Of a stretch of DNA of 64,000 nt, positions 1-8,612 are shown piece after piece (the stretch's first letter is position 1; each line of letters begins with the position of its first letter). Below the pieces are notes generated by a model. That model was given only the letters and a program-made list of their open reading frames with translations, ran no database searches and had not been told where the DNA came from. This stretch comes from Blautia_A ammoniilytica. GTDB lineage: Bacteria; Bacillota; Clostridia; Lachnospirales; Lachnospiraceae. Location: contig NZ_JAOQJL010000018.1 in the NCBI RefSeq assembly GCF_025566965.1, positions 13,630 to 77,629 on the forward strand. Reading direction: 5' to 3'. The position numbers were made by a program, and so were the translations under genes.

Positions 1-3
1 ATC

Positions 4-303
4 ATGGGACAGCAGCACATCCCATACAGCCGCATGATCGTGACATTCAAGCTGAACGTGGTAGAGAACGCGGACAAAATCAAATACTCCAAGGTAACGC
101 TGGAAAAGACAGGACTGCTGCCAGAAGCTCTTTATAAGACAACCGCAGAGCTCCGCAAGGCAATGAAGCAGAGCTATGAGAGCGTAGCGATCACAACAGA
201 TGACTACAAGGAAGCAGCACCAATGGAAGCAACTCCGGAAGTCGGCCCCGACGGATTCATGCAGGCAGGCGACATCCAGGACGGAGAGCTGCCATTTGAC
301 TAA
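4..303 (+). CDS. Small phage protein with SSB-like acidic tail, possibly 5' truncated
   Basis: A 99-residue protein of unknown fold in the replication module. The ATG lies 3 bases from the window edge, so it may be an internal methionine of a longer gene. The C-terminus is acidic and ends GELPFD, which resembles the DDDIPF-type tail that single-stranded DNA-binding proteins use to recruit partners. The primase-helicase two genes downstream also ends in ELPF plus one residue. A role in single-strand DNA binding or recombination is inference only; no OB-fold motif was recognised. Confidence 0.6.
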   Translation: MGQQHIPYSRMIVTFKLNVVENADKIKYSKVTLEKTGLLPEALYKTTAELRKAMKQSYESVAITTDDYKEAAPMEATPEVGPDGFMQAGDIQDGELPFD

Positions 304-355
304 GCCACAGCGCAGGGCGGTTACCACGGCCGCCTTGCAGAATTGGAGGTAAACG

Positions 356-994
356 ATGGCTAAGAACTTAAAGGAATTCATACAGTGCGGAAGGGATCCC
401 GCATACCTGAAGAACGGAGACATCATCACAGAGGAACTCGCCTGGGAGGTCGTCGGCCAGGAAGGATACGCTGACGGATGCCTGGATCAGGAGTTCGAGA
501 TCACGCAGAGCCGCATCGTGGAAGACATCATCGGAGGCGAGGGCGTCTATGAAACCATCTACAGAGAGAGCCCGGACCACCCATGGCAATACATCGGACT
601 GTGCGCAGCAGGAAAAGATAAGAACCTCGCGCCGATCCACGCCAAGACAACCTACGTCTGCAGTAAATACAGAGCAAAAAACGAAGTGGAACTGCAGCAG
701 CACATCAGGGACGCCGTGGAAGCATGCCGGGAGGTGCACGAAAGAGGAAACATACCAATCGCGCCGCATCTTTACTGGCCAAGATTCCTGGATGACAACG
801 ATCCCCAGGATCGCGACTACGGAATAGCAGCAGGCCTGGAAGCACTGAAGCGCTGCGATGAGATGATCGTAATCATCAGACAGGAAGGTCCGGAAGAAGA
901 ATGGATCAGTCAGGGAATGCAGGCTGAAATCGCTGCTGCGGCAAAGATGGGAATCGAGCCGCAGTTCATATACATAGGCAAAGAAAAGAGGTAA
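356..994 (+). CDS. DUF4406-like (nucleoside deoxyribosyltransferase-like) protein
   Basis: A 212-residue protein. The second half (about residues 98-208) starts with a beta strand YVCSKYR, continues with a helix ending in H-E-R-G-N-I-P, then APHLYWPRFLDD, a conserved RCDEMIVI strand and SQGMQAEIAAAAKMG. This layout matches the DUF4406 family, which has a Rossmann-like fold related to nucleoside 2-deoxyribosyltransferases and is common in phage replication modules. The first 95 residues are acidic and not recognised. It starts 52 bases after the previous gene with TTGGAGG upstream, and the primase begins 4 bases after its stop. Confidence 0.7.
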   Translation: MAKNLKEFIQCGRDPAYLKNGDIITEELAWEVVGQEGYADGCLDQEFEITQSRIVEDIIGGEGVYETIYRESPDHPWQYIGLCAAGKDKNLAPIHAKTTYVCSKYRAKNEVELQQHIRDAVEACREVHERGNIPIAPHLYWPRFLDDNDPQDRDYGIAAGLEALKRCDEMIVIIRQEGPEEEWISQGMQAEIAAAAKMGIEPQFIYIGKEKR

Positions 995-998
995 CACC

Positions 999-3731
999 AT
1001 GAACACGGCAGAAGTCGATCTCGACCGTTTGGTCGATTATGAAAGAGAATACAGAAGCGTCGTCAAAAGGGCGCAGGTTACCGGAGATCATATGATAGGA
1101 CTCTGCCCGTTCCATGACGATTCAAAAAACAGCTTCTCAGTAGATCTGAAGACAGGAAGATGGCACTGCTTCAGCGAGGACATCGGCGGCAACTACGTGG
1201 ACTTTGTGGCCAAGATGAATGGCATCAGCACGAAGGACGCATACAAGCGAATCATGGAAGACTACCATGTGGAGATGCCAGAAAAAGAAAAACCTGCAGC
1301 ATCCCGCCGGAGCTATTCGATGGAGCAGTACGCCTTCGAAAAAAGGCTCCCGGTGGAATTCCTCCGGGACACATGCCACATCAGCAACGACAAAGAAAGA
1401 AAAGACCAGACCACATACATGAAGATCCCGTACCTGAAAGAAGACGGAACCGAGGCAACCTATAGAAAGAGGTTCGCAGGTAAGGAATTCAGATGGAGAT
1501 ACGGCAGCAGTGGAAAGATATGCCTCTACGGAGAATGGAGGCTCCCGCAGATGCGACAGAGCGGATACGCCTGCCTGGTCGAAGGAGAGTCCGACACGCA
1601 GAGCATGTGGTACATGGAAATCAGCACCCTCGGAGTGCCGGGAGCCTCCATGTTCAAGCCGAACATGAGCGACCAGCTCCAGGACTTAAAGCTATACATC
1701 CACCAGGAACCGGACCAGGGCGGCGAAACGTTCATGCGGAAAGTCATTCAGGGACTCCGGGAAGGTGGATTCATTGGCAAGGTTTACAAATTCAGCTGCA
1801 GCACACTAGGCGGAATCAAGGATCCGAGCGACGTCTTCATCAAATTCGGAAAAGAGGAAGGCGCAGCCAAGATCCAGAAGCTCCTGGAGCGGGCAGAAGA
1901 AATAGACCTGGCAGAACCAGACGTGATACCGGAATCCATCAAAGGAGCACCGGTCAATCTCCGCCAGCCGGAAGGTTGGATTTATTCAGACAAAGGAATC
2001 AGCCACATAGATGAGAAGACATACGGACCGGTCATGGTCTGCAGAACACCGATCATCCTGACGCAGCGGCTCCGAAGCCTGGAAACCGGAGAAGAAAAAA
2101 TAGAGATCGCATTCAAGAGAGACGATGAGTGGCACAGAGCAATCTACCCACGATCAACGATCTTCACAGCCAGAGGCATCACTGTCCTGGCAGACCTTGG
2201 ATGCACAGTAACAAGCGAAAACGCAAAGCAGGTCGTCCGTTTTTTATCGGCTCTGGAGGCAGAGAACATCGACATCATCACGAAAGCAGATGCAACGTCC
2301 AGCTTCGGATGGCAGCCAGGGAAGCGATTCATCCCAGGACACGACAAAGACATTGTTCTGGACATTGATCCATCACAGAAGGGAATGGCCGCGGCATACT
2401 GCCAGACCGGATCCTTTGACAAATGGAAAGACACCATGCAGCCGCACCGAGAACGTGACAAGTTCCGGTTCATACTGGCCGCAGCGTTCGCAGCCCCCCT
2501 GCTGCGGATCATCAAACAGAGAATTTTCTTCGTATACAACTGGGGATCCAGTAAAGGAGGAAAGACCGCCGGATTAAAAGCAGCACTGTCAGCCTGGGGA
2601 GATCCGGAACGACTCATGGTAAACTTTAACGCCACCCAGGTCGGCCTGGAGCGAACCGCTGCATTTTACTGCGACCTGCCACTCGGCATCGATGAGAGAC
2701 AGCTGGCCGGAAAGAATCAGGAAGGACTGGAGAAGACAATCTACATGATCGCATCCGGTACCGGAAAGATCAGAGGCGCAAAGGGCGGCGGCCTGCAGAC
2801 AATGAGACAATGGAGAACCGTAGCCATGGCAACCGGCGAGGAACCACTCTCCACAGATACATCACAGACAGGTGTCAGTACCCGTGTGCTGGAAATCTAC
2901 GGCGGACCATTTGAGACAGAAGAACAGGCCAGCCTCATGCACCAGGAATCAACGCAGAACTTCGGATGGGCGGGCCCGGAATTCATCGAACACGTCCTGA
3001 AGGTTTCAGAGAAAAGCATCTGCGATAAATACGATGAGATGCTGCGATACGTGATGAGCATAGCAAAGGGAAAGAGCGGAAGCCATGTGGCCGGAATCAG
3101 TGCGGTCGCTCTGGCCGATGCCATGATAGATACATGGTTCTTTGATAGCCAGGACGCACCGGAGCCCGAAGTGGATCCGAAAAAGGAAGAAGGGAAAGAC
3201 GATGAAAAACAGATAACAATCAACCAGGAGTCCTGGAACAGAGCCAAGAGGATGGCAGCGTCCATCCTTCAGGAACAGATCGCAGCAGCATCCGGAGACG
3301 TAAACGAAAACGCCGTGCAGTTCATCACCGACTGGGTAATCTCCAACAAGGCATACTTCGGAGAAAAGGCCATCGGAACATGCCTCGGCACCATGAGCGA
3401 ATCCGGAAACGTGGCGTATATCTTCCCATCAACACTGAACCAGGCGCTGACCAAGGCAGGATACAGTCCAAGGAAGACGCTCAAATACATGGCAGACAAT
3501 GGACTGATCGCCACGGCAAGCGAAGGATCCGACTCGAAGCAGCGATACTCAGTGAAGCGACGATTTGACGGAAGAAGCTGCAGGTTCGTGGAATTCAAGA
3601 TCGGACAGTTCAGCGAAAAGGACGACGACATCGAATCTGAAGCTGATAAATACGAGCAGGAATCATTCACGGATTCAGATGGATTCATGAGCGTGCCGGA
3701 AGGCATGGAAGAAGAACTGCCATTCAAATAA
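999..3731 (+). CDS. Phage primase-helicase (CHC2 zinc finger, TOPRIM, DUF927)
   Basis: A 910-residue bifunctional replication protein. Residues 34-58 hold the primase zinc finger (C36-P-F-H39, then WHC57F). A TOPRIM-like segment with LVEGESD lies near residue 190. A DUF927-type helicase domain covers about residues 370-690, with a Walker A-like NWGSSKGGKT at 514-523 and an IDERQ strand about 55 residues later. The last 230 residues include an acidic linker and a helical region and end in EEELPFK, an SSB-like tip. It should make primers and unwind DNA at the phage origin; the GTGGGAAC repeat cluster begins only 25 bases after its stop codon. Confidence 0.88.
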   Translation: MNTAEVDLDRLVDYEREYRSVVKRAQVTGDHMIGLCPFHDDSKNSFSVDLKTGRWHCFSEDIGGNYVDFVAKMNGISTKDAYKRIMEDYHVEMPEKEKPAASRRSYSMEQYAFEKRLPVEFLRDTCHISNDKERKDQTTYMKIPYLKEDGTEATYRKRFAGKEFRWRYGSSGKICLYGEWRLPQMRQSGYACLVEGESDTQSMWYMEISTLGVPGASMFKPNMSDQLQDLKLYIHQEPDQGGETFMRKVIQGLREGGFIGKVYKFSCSTLGGIKDPSDVFIKFGKEEGAAKIQKLLERAEEIDLAEPDVIPESIKGAPVNLRQPEGWIYSDKGISHIDEKTYGPVMVCRTPIILTQRLRSLETGEEKIEIAFKRDDEWHRAIYPRSTIFTARGITVLADLGCTVTSENAKQVVRFLSALEAENIDIITKADATSSFGWQPGKRFIPGHDKDIVLDIDPSQKGMAAAYCQTGSFDKWKDTMQPHRERDKFRFILAAAFAAPLLRIIKQRIFFVYNWGSSKGGKTAGLKAALSAWGDPERLMVNFNATQVGLERTAAFYCDLPLGIDERQLAGKNQEGLEKTIYMIASGTGKIRGAKGGGLQTMRQWRTVAMATGEEPLSTDTSQTGVSTRVLEIYGGPFETEEQASLMHQESTQNFGWAGPEFIEHVLKVSEKSICDKYDEMLRYVMSIAKGKSGSHVAGISAVALADAMIDTWFFDSQDAPEPEVDPKKEEGKDDEKQITINQESWNRAKRMAASILQEQIAAASGDVNENAVQFITDWVISNKAYFGEKAIGTCLGTMSESGNVAYIFPSTLNQALTKAGYSPRKTLKYMADNGLIATASEGSDSKQRYSVKRRFDGRSCRFVEFKIGQFSEKDDDIESEADKYEQESFTDSDGFMSVPEGMEEELPFK

Positions 3732-3755
3732 CAGGTGCAAAAATCGCCTGAAAAT

Positions 3756-4063
3756 GTTCCCACTCAAAAAAGTGGGAACGCGAGTGGGAACGCAAGTGGG
3801 AACGCAAGAAACCCAGCAACCGCGCGGCTCTTAATAGATATGTTCCCACTGTTCCCACTAATTCCCACTTATTTATTGTTTCGTGGAAAATTTTACACAC
3901 GATGCACGAATTTCATGCATCACATGCAAAATTCTATAAAAACATGGTGTGTATTTCAAAAAAGTGGGAACAGTGGGAACACCCAGCGCAACCCGCGTAA
4001 AATAAGGGTTTGTCACGTTCCCACTCACAAAATGCAGAAGTGGGAACAGGAAGGAGTGGGAAT
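3756..4063. repeat. GTGGGAAC repeat cluster, candidate phage replication origin
   Basis: Ten exact copies of the octamer GTGGGAAC lie within 292 bases. Forward copies start at 3772, 3784, 3796, 3964, 3973 and 4040; reverse copies start at 3756, 3842, 3851 and 4017. One-mismatch copies start at 3861 (reverse) and 4056 (forward), the latter running into the next gene's start codon. Three copies are spaced exactly 12 bases apart and two pairs 9 bases apart. The centre (3870-3960) is AT-rich. Its place directly after the primase-helicase suggests iterons of an origin or an operator array; the function is inferred. Confidence 0.8.
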
Positions 4064-4655
4064 GGTGGAATTAGACCTGAAAAAACTAAACCAGGACATC
4101 GCAACCCTGCGTAAAAACAGGGAAAACGTGCCGCTGGAACTCCTGAAAACCAAATATAAAAAGCCTTATGCAAAATTGAAAGAGGAAATCCGTGCACAAT
4201 TTGAGATTTACATGAAACACATCATCGTGCTCGGAATTTTGAAAACAGGTCCGGATCTAACTGGAGCGAAAGCCAAAAGCATGGTCGAACAGATTCAGAA
4301 AATCATCGATGAGGAAAAGGCAGCAGGGCACCAGAAGGAAGTCACGCGTGCAGTATTTGAAGAATTCAATCTGACAAAAGCAGAGAACCTGGCCTGCGGA
4401 TATTACACAGACCGAGTCAAGTATGAAATATACGCGCCATACTGGCTGGAGCACATCCACCAGGAACCGGACGGAAAAGTGACAAGCGACCTGCTGCCAG
4501 GCATGACATGGCACCCGGAAGCGGGCGTGTGGGTTTCCTTTTCAGAGCCATCGTTCACTTTGATGATGCCGCCCACCCAGGCAGGAATCGATGCGCAGCA
4601 TAAGGAAGACACGGAGAGATTCAAAAAATATTTGAAAGAGGTGAGGCAGGAATGA
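4062..4655 (+). CDS. Hypothetical phage replication-module protein
   Basis: A 197-residue protein with no family recognised. It begins with a charged helical region rich in Lys and Glu, and later has W-H-P-E-A-G-V-W-V-S-F near the C-terminus. The start at 4062 is chosen over an in-frame ATG at 3735 because AAGGAG lies just upstream, and because the longer reading would translate the octamer repeats into repeated S-G-N-A. The last bases overlap the next gene by an ATGA junction. The position suggests a DNA replication accessory. Confidence 0.65.
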   Translation: MVELDLKKLNQDIATLRKNRENVPLELLKTKYKKPYAKLKEEIRAQFEIYMKHIIVLGILKTGPDLTGAKAKSMVEQIQKIIDEEKAAGHQKEVTRAVFEEFNLTKAENLACGYYTDRVKYEIYAPYWLEHIHQEPDGKVTSDLLPGMTWHPEAGVWVSFSEPSFTLMMPPTQAGIDAQHKEDTERFKKYLKEVRQE

Positions 4656-4885
4656 ACTACCAGGGAAACAACCCGGAAGGATATCCGGATCCGACAGCCA
4701 ACCAGGCAGTAGGAATCGTATCCAGGGAAGAAAAGGAAACTGCGAAAGCAAAGAAGCGGGCAACCAGGGAGTATGACATCAGAGCAGCCATGAAAGCAAT
4801 CAGAGCGATCGCCGGAGCATACGGACTGACGATCGAGAACAGGATCACATTTAAGGACAAAGAAACGGAGGAAATATTCAGATGA
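4652..4885 (+). CDS. Hypothetical small phage protein
   Basis: A 77-residue protein, polar at the N-terminus and helical and basic in the middle (KAKKRATREYD). It overlaps both neighbours by 4 bases (ATGA on each side), which points to translational coupling and supports that it is a real gene. No function can be assigned. Confidence 0.6.
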   Translation: MNYQGNNPEGYPDPTANQAVGIVSREEKETAKAKKRATREYDIRAAMKAIRAIAGAYGLTIENRITFKDKETEEIFR

Positions 4886-5559
4886 CCAACAAGGAAAGAT
4901 TTATCGAATTATTAAGAAGCACAAAGAGAGAAGGAATCGAGAAGCTCATCGACTTCCTGGAGAAGACCGACTTCTTCACAGCACCGGCGTCAACCAGATT
5001 CCATATGAGCTGCGAGGGAGGACTGCTGCAGCATTCGCTCAATGTTTACGACTGCCTGGCTGGCCTCGGAACCACGACCGGAGACGTTCAGGAATTCCAG
5101 GCTGCAGGTATGAGATTAGACTCCATCCCGCAGGAATCCATCATCATCGTGGCGCTGCTCCATGACCTCTGCAAGGTGAACTTCTACGCAACCGAGATGC
5201 GCTGGAGAAAAGATGCGAACCAGAAGTGGGAACAGTATCCGGTCTACACCGTGAACGACCGCAACCCATACGGACACGGAGAAAAATCAGTCATGATGGC
5301 ATCAGAGTTTATCCACCTGACAATGGAGGAACGATACGCAATCAGATGGCACATGGGAATGAGCGAAGCCAATATCATCCAGACATACTGCCAGGCCGCA
5401 GAGAAATACCCGCTGGTATTATTCACGCACATGGCAGACCAGATGGCCACAAGCTACCTGGAGACCAACACCGGAAACAAGAAACCGGAAGACGTCTACC
5501 TCGGAACAGAACCGGCAGCGCAGGATCCGGAAGAATTCGCAGAGGCAGAGCCTATCTAA
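4882..5559 (+). CDS. HD-domain phosphohydrolase-like protein
   Basis: A 225-residue protein. The metal-binding pattern of the HD superfamily is visible: H51 in GGLLQHSLNV, H94-D95 in ALLHDLCK, a later H in YGHGEKS, and a D in THMADQMA. HD proteins of this size hydrolyse nucleotides or phosphodiesters. In phages they are found in replication modules, where a nucleotide-pool or anti-defence role is possible. The substrate is unknown. It is coupled to the gene before it by a 4-base overlap. Confidence 0.78.
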   Translation: MTNKERFIELLRSTKREGIEKLIDFLEKTDFFTAPASTRFHMSCEGGLLQHSLNVYDCLAGLGTTTGDVQEFQAAGMRLDSIPQESIIIVALLHDLCKVNFYATEMRWRKDANQKWEQYPVYTVNDRNPYGHGEKSVMMASEFIHLTMEERYAIRWHMGMSEANIIQTYCQAAEKYPLVLFTHMADQMATSYLETNTGNKKPEDVYLGTEPAAQDPEEFAEAEPI

Positions 5560-5572
5560 CAGGAGGGCAGCC

Positions 5573-5728
5573 ATGAACACAGAAAGAGACGACAGAGAGC
5601 AGATTGAGGCCATCAGAAAGATGATGGCCGAAAAGGAGGAAAAGAAGCGTGCTAGAGAAATACGAAAAAGACTTCGACGAAAACGAATTCATGCTTTCTT
5701 TCATGGAAAGAAAGCAGATAAGCACTAA
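5573..5728 (+). CDS. Short basic hypothetical protein
   Basis: A 51-residue ORF, highly charged, with a run of Lys and Arg in the middle. An AGGAGGG ribosome binding site lies about 6 bases before the ATG, which is the main reason to list it. It overlaps the VRR-NUC gene by about 80 bases if that gene starts at its GTG, and by about 26 bases if it starts at the ATG at 5703. Chance cannot be excluded. Confidence 0.45.
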   Translation: MNTERDDREQIEAIRKMMAEKEEKKRAREIRKRLRRKRIHAFFHGKKADKH

Positions 5729-6062
5729 GAAGCAGGCGCTGGCTGAGCTTCGGAAGCTGATCAAGAAGGAAGGCTACTACCAGACGAAGATCAAGGAAGC
5801 CCTGAAGAAACGATACCCGGATGCCTTCGTGGCCAAGATCTCCCAGGGAGCATACAGCCAGGCAGGCATCCCGGACGTCATGTTCATAAAGGATGGTCAC
5901 TACTTCGGATTTGAGGTCAAGCGTCCAGTCGTCGGAATCAGATCCAAGCTGCAGGAGGAGACAGCCAGGATGATCCAGGCCGCAGGCGGAACCGCAGCGT
6001 TCGTCTGCTGGCCAGAGGAAGCAATCAGAGAGGTGGAAGAATATGAAAAGAGCCAAAGATAA
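5649..6062 (+). CDS. VRR-NUC domain nuclease
   Basis: A 137-residue protein if read from the GTG at 5649, which has AAAGGAGG upstream. The PD-(D/E)xK core is visible: G-I-P-D76-V-M-F-I followed by F-E89-V-K91. VRR-NUC nucleases are stand-alone endonucleases in many phages, often next to replicative helicases, and act on branched or replicating DNA. The family usually has about 90-100 residues, so a start at the ATG at 5703 (119 residues) is also possible. It overlaps the next gene by about 20 bases. Confidence 0.82.
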   Translation: MLEKYEKDFDENEFMLSFMERKQISTKKQALAELRKLIKKEGYYQTKIKEALKKRYPDAFVAKISQGAYSQAGIPDVMFIKDGHYFGFEVKRPVVGIRSKLQEETARMIQAAGGTAAFVCWPEEAIREVEEYEKSQR

Positions 6063-6297
6063 ATACATGATCAACCGCACCAAATACAAAGACATCAAGA
6101 GATATGACCACAAGCAGATGGAAGACTTTCTGACAGACGTCTACAAGAACGGATATGCAGACGGAAAAGAATCCGTGCCCGGAGTAGAGCTTCAGGACGT
6201 GGAAAAAGCGCTGCAGGGCGTCAAGGGCATCGGGCCGATCGTGTGGAACAGAATCAAGGAACGTCTGGCCGAGCTTTTCAGAAAGGAGCAGTCATGA
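6043..6297 (+). CDS. Small protein with helix-hairpin-helix-like C-terminus
   Basis: An 84-residue protein. The stretch VKGIGPIVWNRIKERL near residues 61-76 looks like one helix-hairpin-helix DNA-binding motif (G-I-G between two helices). The first half is basic and polar. It overlaps the neighbouring genes on both sides. A structure-binding partner of the adjacent nuclease is conceivable but not shown. Confidence 0.6.
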   Translation: MKRAKDKYMINRTKYKDIKRYDHKQMEDFLTDVYKNGYADGKESVPGVELQDVEKALQGVKGIGPIVWNRIKERLAELFRKEQS

Positions 6298-6734
6298 AAG
6301 CACTAACCATTATACAGCCATGGGCGACACTGATCGCAAGCGGTCACAAAATGAACGAAACGAGATCCTGGAAAACCAACTATCGCGGGGAAGTTTTAAT
6401 CCACGCAGGGAAGAACCCGAAGGACTATACAAGCGGATGCTACATTGACGATCCGGATGGCCGACATTTCCAGGAAGCTGGAATCACACCGAATAACTTC
6501 GAGGACCTGCCAAGAGGATCAATCATCGGAAAAGCAACCCTCGTAAATTGCATCCACATCAATAAGGAGTTCAGAGATCACCTGAAAAGAAGCAATCCCG
6601 CAGAGTATGCGTTCGGAGACTACCGGATAGGAAGATACGCGTGGGTGTTTGAAAATCCGGTGCTATTTGAAAAACCAATACCGGCAAGGGGAAGACAGGG
6701 ATTGTGGAACTGGGAGGATGACGCCAATGAGTAA
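6294..6734 (+). CDS. ASCH domain protein
   Basis: A 146-residue protein that opens with the typical ASCH start (TIIQPWATLIASGHK followed by NETRSW). ASCH domains are beta-barrel folds related to PUA and bind RNA or nucleotides; phages often carry them. The ATG at 6294 is chosen because AAAGGAG precedes it and the start overlaps the stop of the gene before. The role in the phage is unknown. Confidence 0.8.
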   Translation: MKALTIIQPWATLIASGHKMNETRSWKTNYRGEVLIHAGKNPKDYTSGCYIDDPDGRHFQEAGITPNNFEDLPRGSIIGKATLVNCIHINKEFRDHLKRSNPAEYAFGDYRIGRYAWVFENPVLFEKPIPARGRQGLWNWEDDANE

Positions 6735-7152
6735 AAGAGAGTCGATAAACCAGGAACCGCTCACCATTAAAGAACTGAAGACAATGGCTGGACTTCCGGT
6801 CTGGTGCCCGGAGGAAGAAGCATATGGAATCGTGATGTGCGATAAAATCGGACAATGGGCTGGAATCCCATTCTTGCACGGAGTCTGGTACAGCGACGAT
6901 GACGGAGTAGGCGTGGAATTCAACCACAACATCATCGGAAGAAAGCTGAAATGCTTCAGAGTAGAGGACAAGAAAGAGATCGCCATGCCGCTGCAGAACA
7001 AAGAGATCGGCTTCGGAGACCAGACGCTGGCATGCCCGAACTGCGGTCAGAGCGCCATAGTGAATCCGTTCAGAAAAGACAGAGAGATCTATCCATACTG
7101 CCCGTGGTGCGGTCAGAAGCTAAAGGAGGCAGAAGATGAGCAGACAGAGTAG
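6727..7152 (+). CDS. Hypothetical protein with C-terminal zinc ribbon
   Basis: A 141-residue protein. Two CxxC pairs near the C-terminus (CPNCGQ and CPWCGQ, about 22 residues apart) form a probable zinc ribbon. The N-terminal part has a V-W-C-P-E-E-E pattern and a WYSDDDGVGVEF segment not tied to a known family. The start at 6727 overlaps the end of the ASCH gene by 8 bases. Longer reading upstream would run through the ASCH gene in another frame and is not supported. Confidence 0.6.
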   Translation: MSKRESINQEPLTIKELKTMAGLPVWCPEEEAYGIVMCDKIGQWAGIPFLHGVWYSDDDGVGVEFNHNIIGRKLKCFRVEDKKEIAMPLQNKEIGFGDQTLACPNCGQSAIVNPFRKDREIYPYCPWCGQKLKEAEDEQTE

Positions 7153-7378
7153 AGAACTGAAGAAACAGCAGGAAAGAGCCAAGAAGTACGGATGCGACGG
7201 AAGATGCTACTGGAGCACCGGAATGTGCCCAAGCGTCGAGATCTGCGACGAAACCAGAGTCGGAGAAGCCATCGCAACGGCGATCGGGCTGATCACAGTC
7301 TTAGCAATGATAGCCATGGTTCCAATCATCGTGATCGGCGGAGCGATCATGCTGATCTGGTCGATATTTGCAGGATAA
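7136..7378 (+). CDS. Small membrane protein
   Basis: An 80-residue protein. The first 40 residues are polar and contain four cysteines (C20, C24, C31, C37); residues about 45-78 are one long hydrophobic stretch that would form one or two membrane helices. It starts inside the end of the previous gene, after GGAGG. The function is unknown; a membrane role such as superinfection exclusion would be a guess. Confidence 0.55.
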   Translation: MSRQSRELKKQQERAKKYGCDGRCYWSTGMCPSVEICDETRVGEAIATAIGLITVLAMIAMVPIIVIGGAIMLIWSIFAG

Positions 7379-7391
7379 GGAGGGAAAAGGA

Positions 7392-7661
7392 ATGGAGAAC
7401 GATAAAATTCATGATTACACAGACGCATACCTGGAAAGCTACCTGAGAGCGCTGGACAAGACGCACAATCCAGATCTGGCCATTCAGACAGCGATGGGCG
7501 TCACTATGGTTTTAAGAATGATCGATGCGCAGAACGAACCGAAGCAGCCAGCGCAGCCGCAGATCAATCCAATGGCGGCGCTTTTTGGAGCCATGATGCA
7601 ACAGGCAGCGCAGAACCAGCAAGAGGAAGGCAGCGAGATCGAGAGCGACGACGATGAATAA
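7392..7661 (+). CDS. Hypothetical phage protein
   Basis: An 89-residue protein with an N-terminal helical part, a Gln/Pro-rich middle and a very acidic C-terminus (ESDDDE). The ATG at 7392 has AAGGAGGG upstream. No family recognised. Confidence 0.55.
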   Translation: MENDKIHDYTDAYLESYLRALDKTHNPDLAIQTAMGVTMVLRMIDAQNEPKQPAQPQINPMAALFGAMMQQAAQNQQEEGSEIESDDDE

Positions 7662-7935
7662 GTCGAAAAAATACAGTGAAATCATTCTCCTGGGGCAGAT
7701 GCTCCAGGAGAGAAAGATCGAGCATGAGCAGCACGACCTATACGACGGATATCAGATCATAGTCCCGCTGCCGGAACCAACGAAGGAAATATCCGTCATA
7801 GAGCACCAGTGCAGCTACGGAAGCATCATGAACTTATTGGAGATATGGGCCGATGGATCGATTCAAGGATACCTGTCGGCAAAGCAGACGCTAAGAATCA
7901 TCGAGCGCGTAAAAGCCAGGGAATCTCCCCGGTAA
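7654..7935 (+). CDS. Hypothetical phage protein
   Basis: A 93-residue protein with a mixed alpha/beta pattern and no recognised motif. It overlaps the end of the gene before it by 8 bases, which suggests translational coupling in the same operon. Confidence 0.55.
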   Translation: MNKSKKYSEIILLGQMLQERKIEHEQHDLYDGYQIIVPLPEPTKEISVIEHQCSYGSIMNLLEIWADGSIQGYLSAKQTLRIIERVKARESPR

Positions 7936-7970
7936 CAAGCTCGGAAATCAAAGAAAAGGAGAGAAATGCG

Positions 7971-8612
7971 ATGCAGGAAATCAACGAAGAATTGGAGAAC
8001 GATAGATCAGTATTAGAATGGATGCTCGGCCAGTATGTCCGAGCGAAGCGCCGAAAAAAACAGCTAGAGGTCCGGCTTCTTGAGATCAATGCTGAGCGTG
8101 ACTCTCCGATCGGAGGGCAGGGATACGATCCACTGCCGAGAAGTGGAGGCAACAGCGAAGGCGCAGCCGGAATCCTTATGAAGCTGGCCGACATTGAAGA
8201 CAGGATCTACGAGCAGAAAGCCAAGGCCGATAAATCCATGGTCAGCGTGGCAACGATCCTGAATTTTTTACCGGAGGAATCTATGGAGCGCGAGATCTGC
8301 GAGCTCCGCCACATCGATGGCCATGAATGGGGAGAGATCGCAGAGGGAATCCCGATGTCAAAAAGCCAGTGCCACAGAATCCACAAGGCCGCCATGTACG
8401 AGCTCCTGGAATTTAACTACGTGAAAGAACTTGTCACGGAGAACCGGGAATCGTATGAATATTACATCGAGAAAAAAGAGGAAGCCAGATACCGCCGCGA
8501 AAATCAGGCCAGGAAAAATGCCGGGAAATTTTCTCCGGAAAAATCTACGCGAAAAAATCCGGAGAAAAAAATCCAGCCTTTGAGGCCCGGAAAATCTGGC
8601 CGGAAATTTTAA
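7971..8612 (+). CDS. ArpU/DUF1492-like late transcription regulator
   Basis: A 213-residue protein. Residues about 25-65 carry the pattern common to these regulators (QLEVRLLEI, then SPIGGQGYDPLPRSGG). A sigma region-4-like helix-turn-helix follows near 105-150 (REICELRHIDGHEWGEIAEGIPMSKSQCHRIH). Such proteins sit at the end of the early region of Firmicute phages and switch on late genes, which fits the position just before the packaging genes. The last 40 residues are basic and low in complexity, and merge with the unusual tract that follows. The ATG at 7971 has AAAGGAGAG upstream. Confidence 0.75.
   Translation: MQEINEELENDRSVLEWMLGQYVRAKRRKKQLEVRLLEINAERDSPIGGQGYDPLPRSGGNSEGAAGILMKLADIEDRIYEQKAKADKSMVSVATILNFLPEESMEREICELRHIDGHEWGEIAEGIPMSKSQCHRIHKAAMYELLEFNYVKELVTENRESYEYYIEKKEEARYRRENQARKNAGKFSPEKSTRKNPEKKIQPLRPGKSGRKF

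Noticed and set aside
3735..4061. Longer start for the gene at 4062
   Set aside because: It would translate the octamer array into repeated Ser-Gly-Asn-Ala; the ATG at 4062 has a good ribosome binding site.
3756..4063. CRISPR array as explanation of the repeats
   Set aside because: The units are only 8 bases, occur in both orientations and have irregular short gaps; there are no spacers of constant length and no cas genes.
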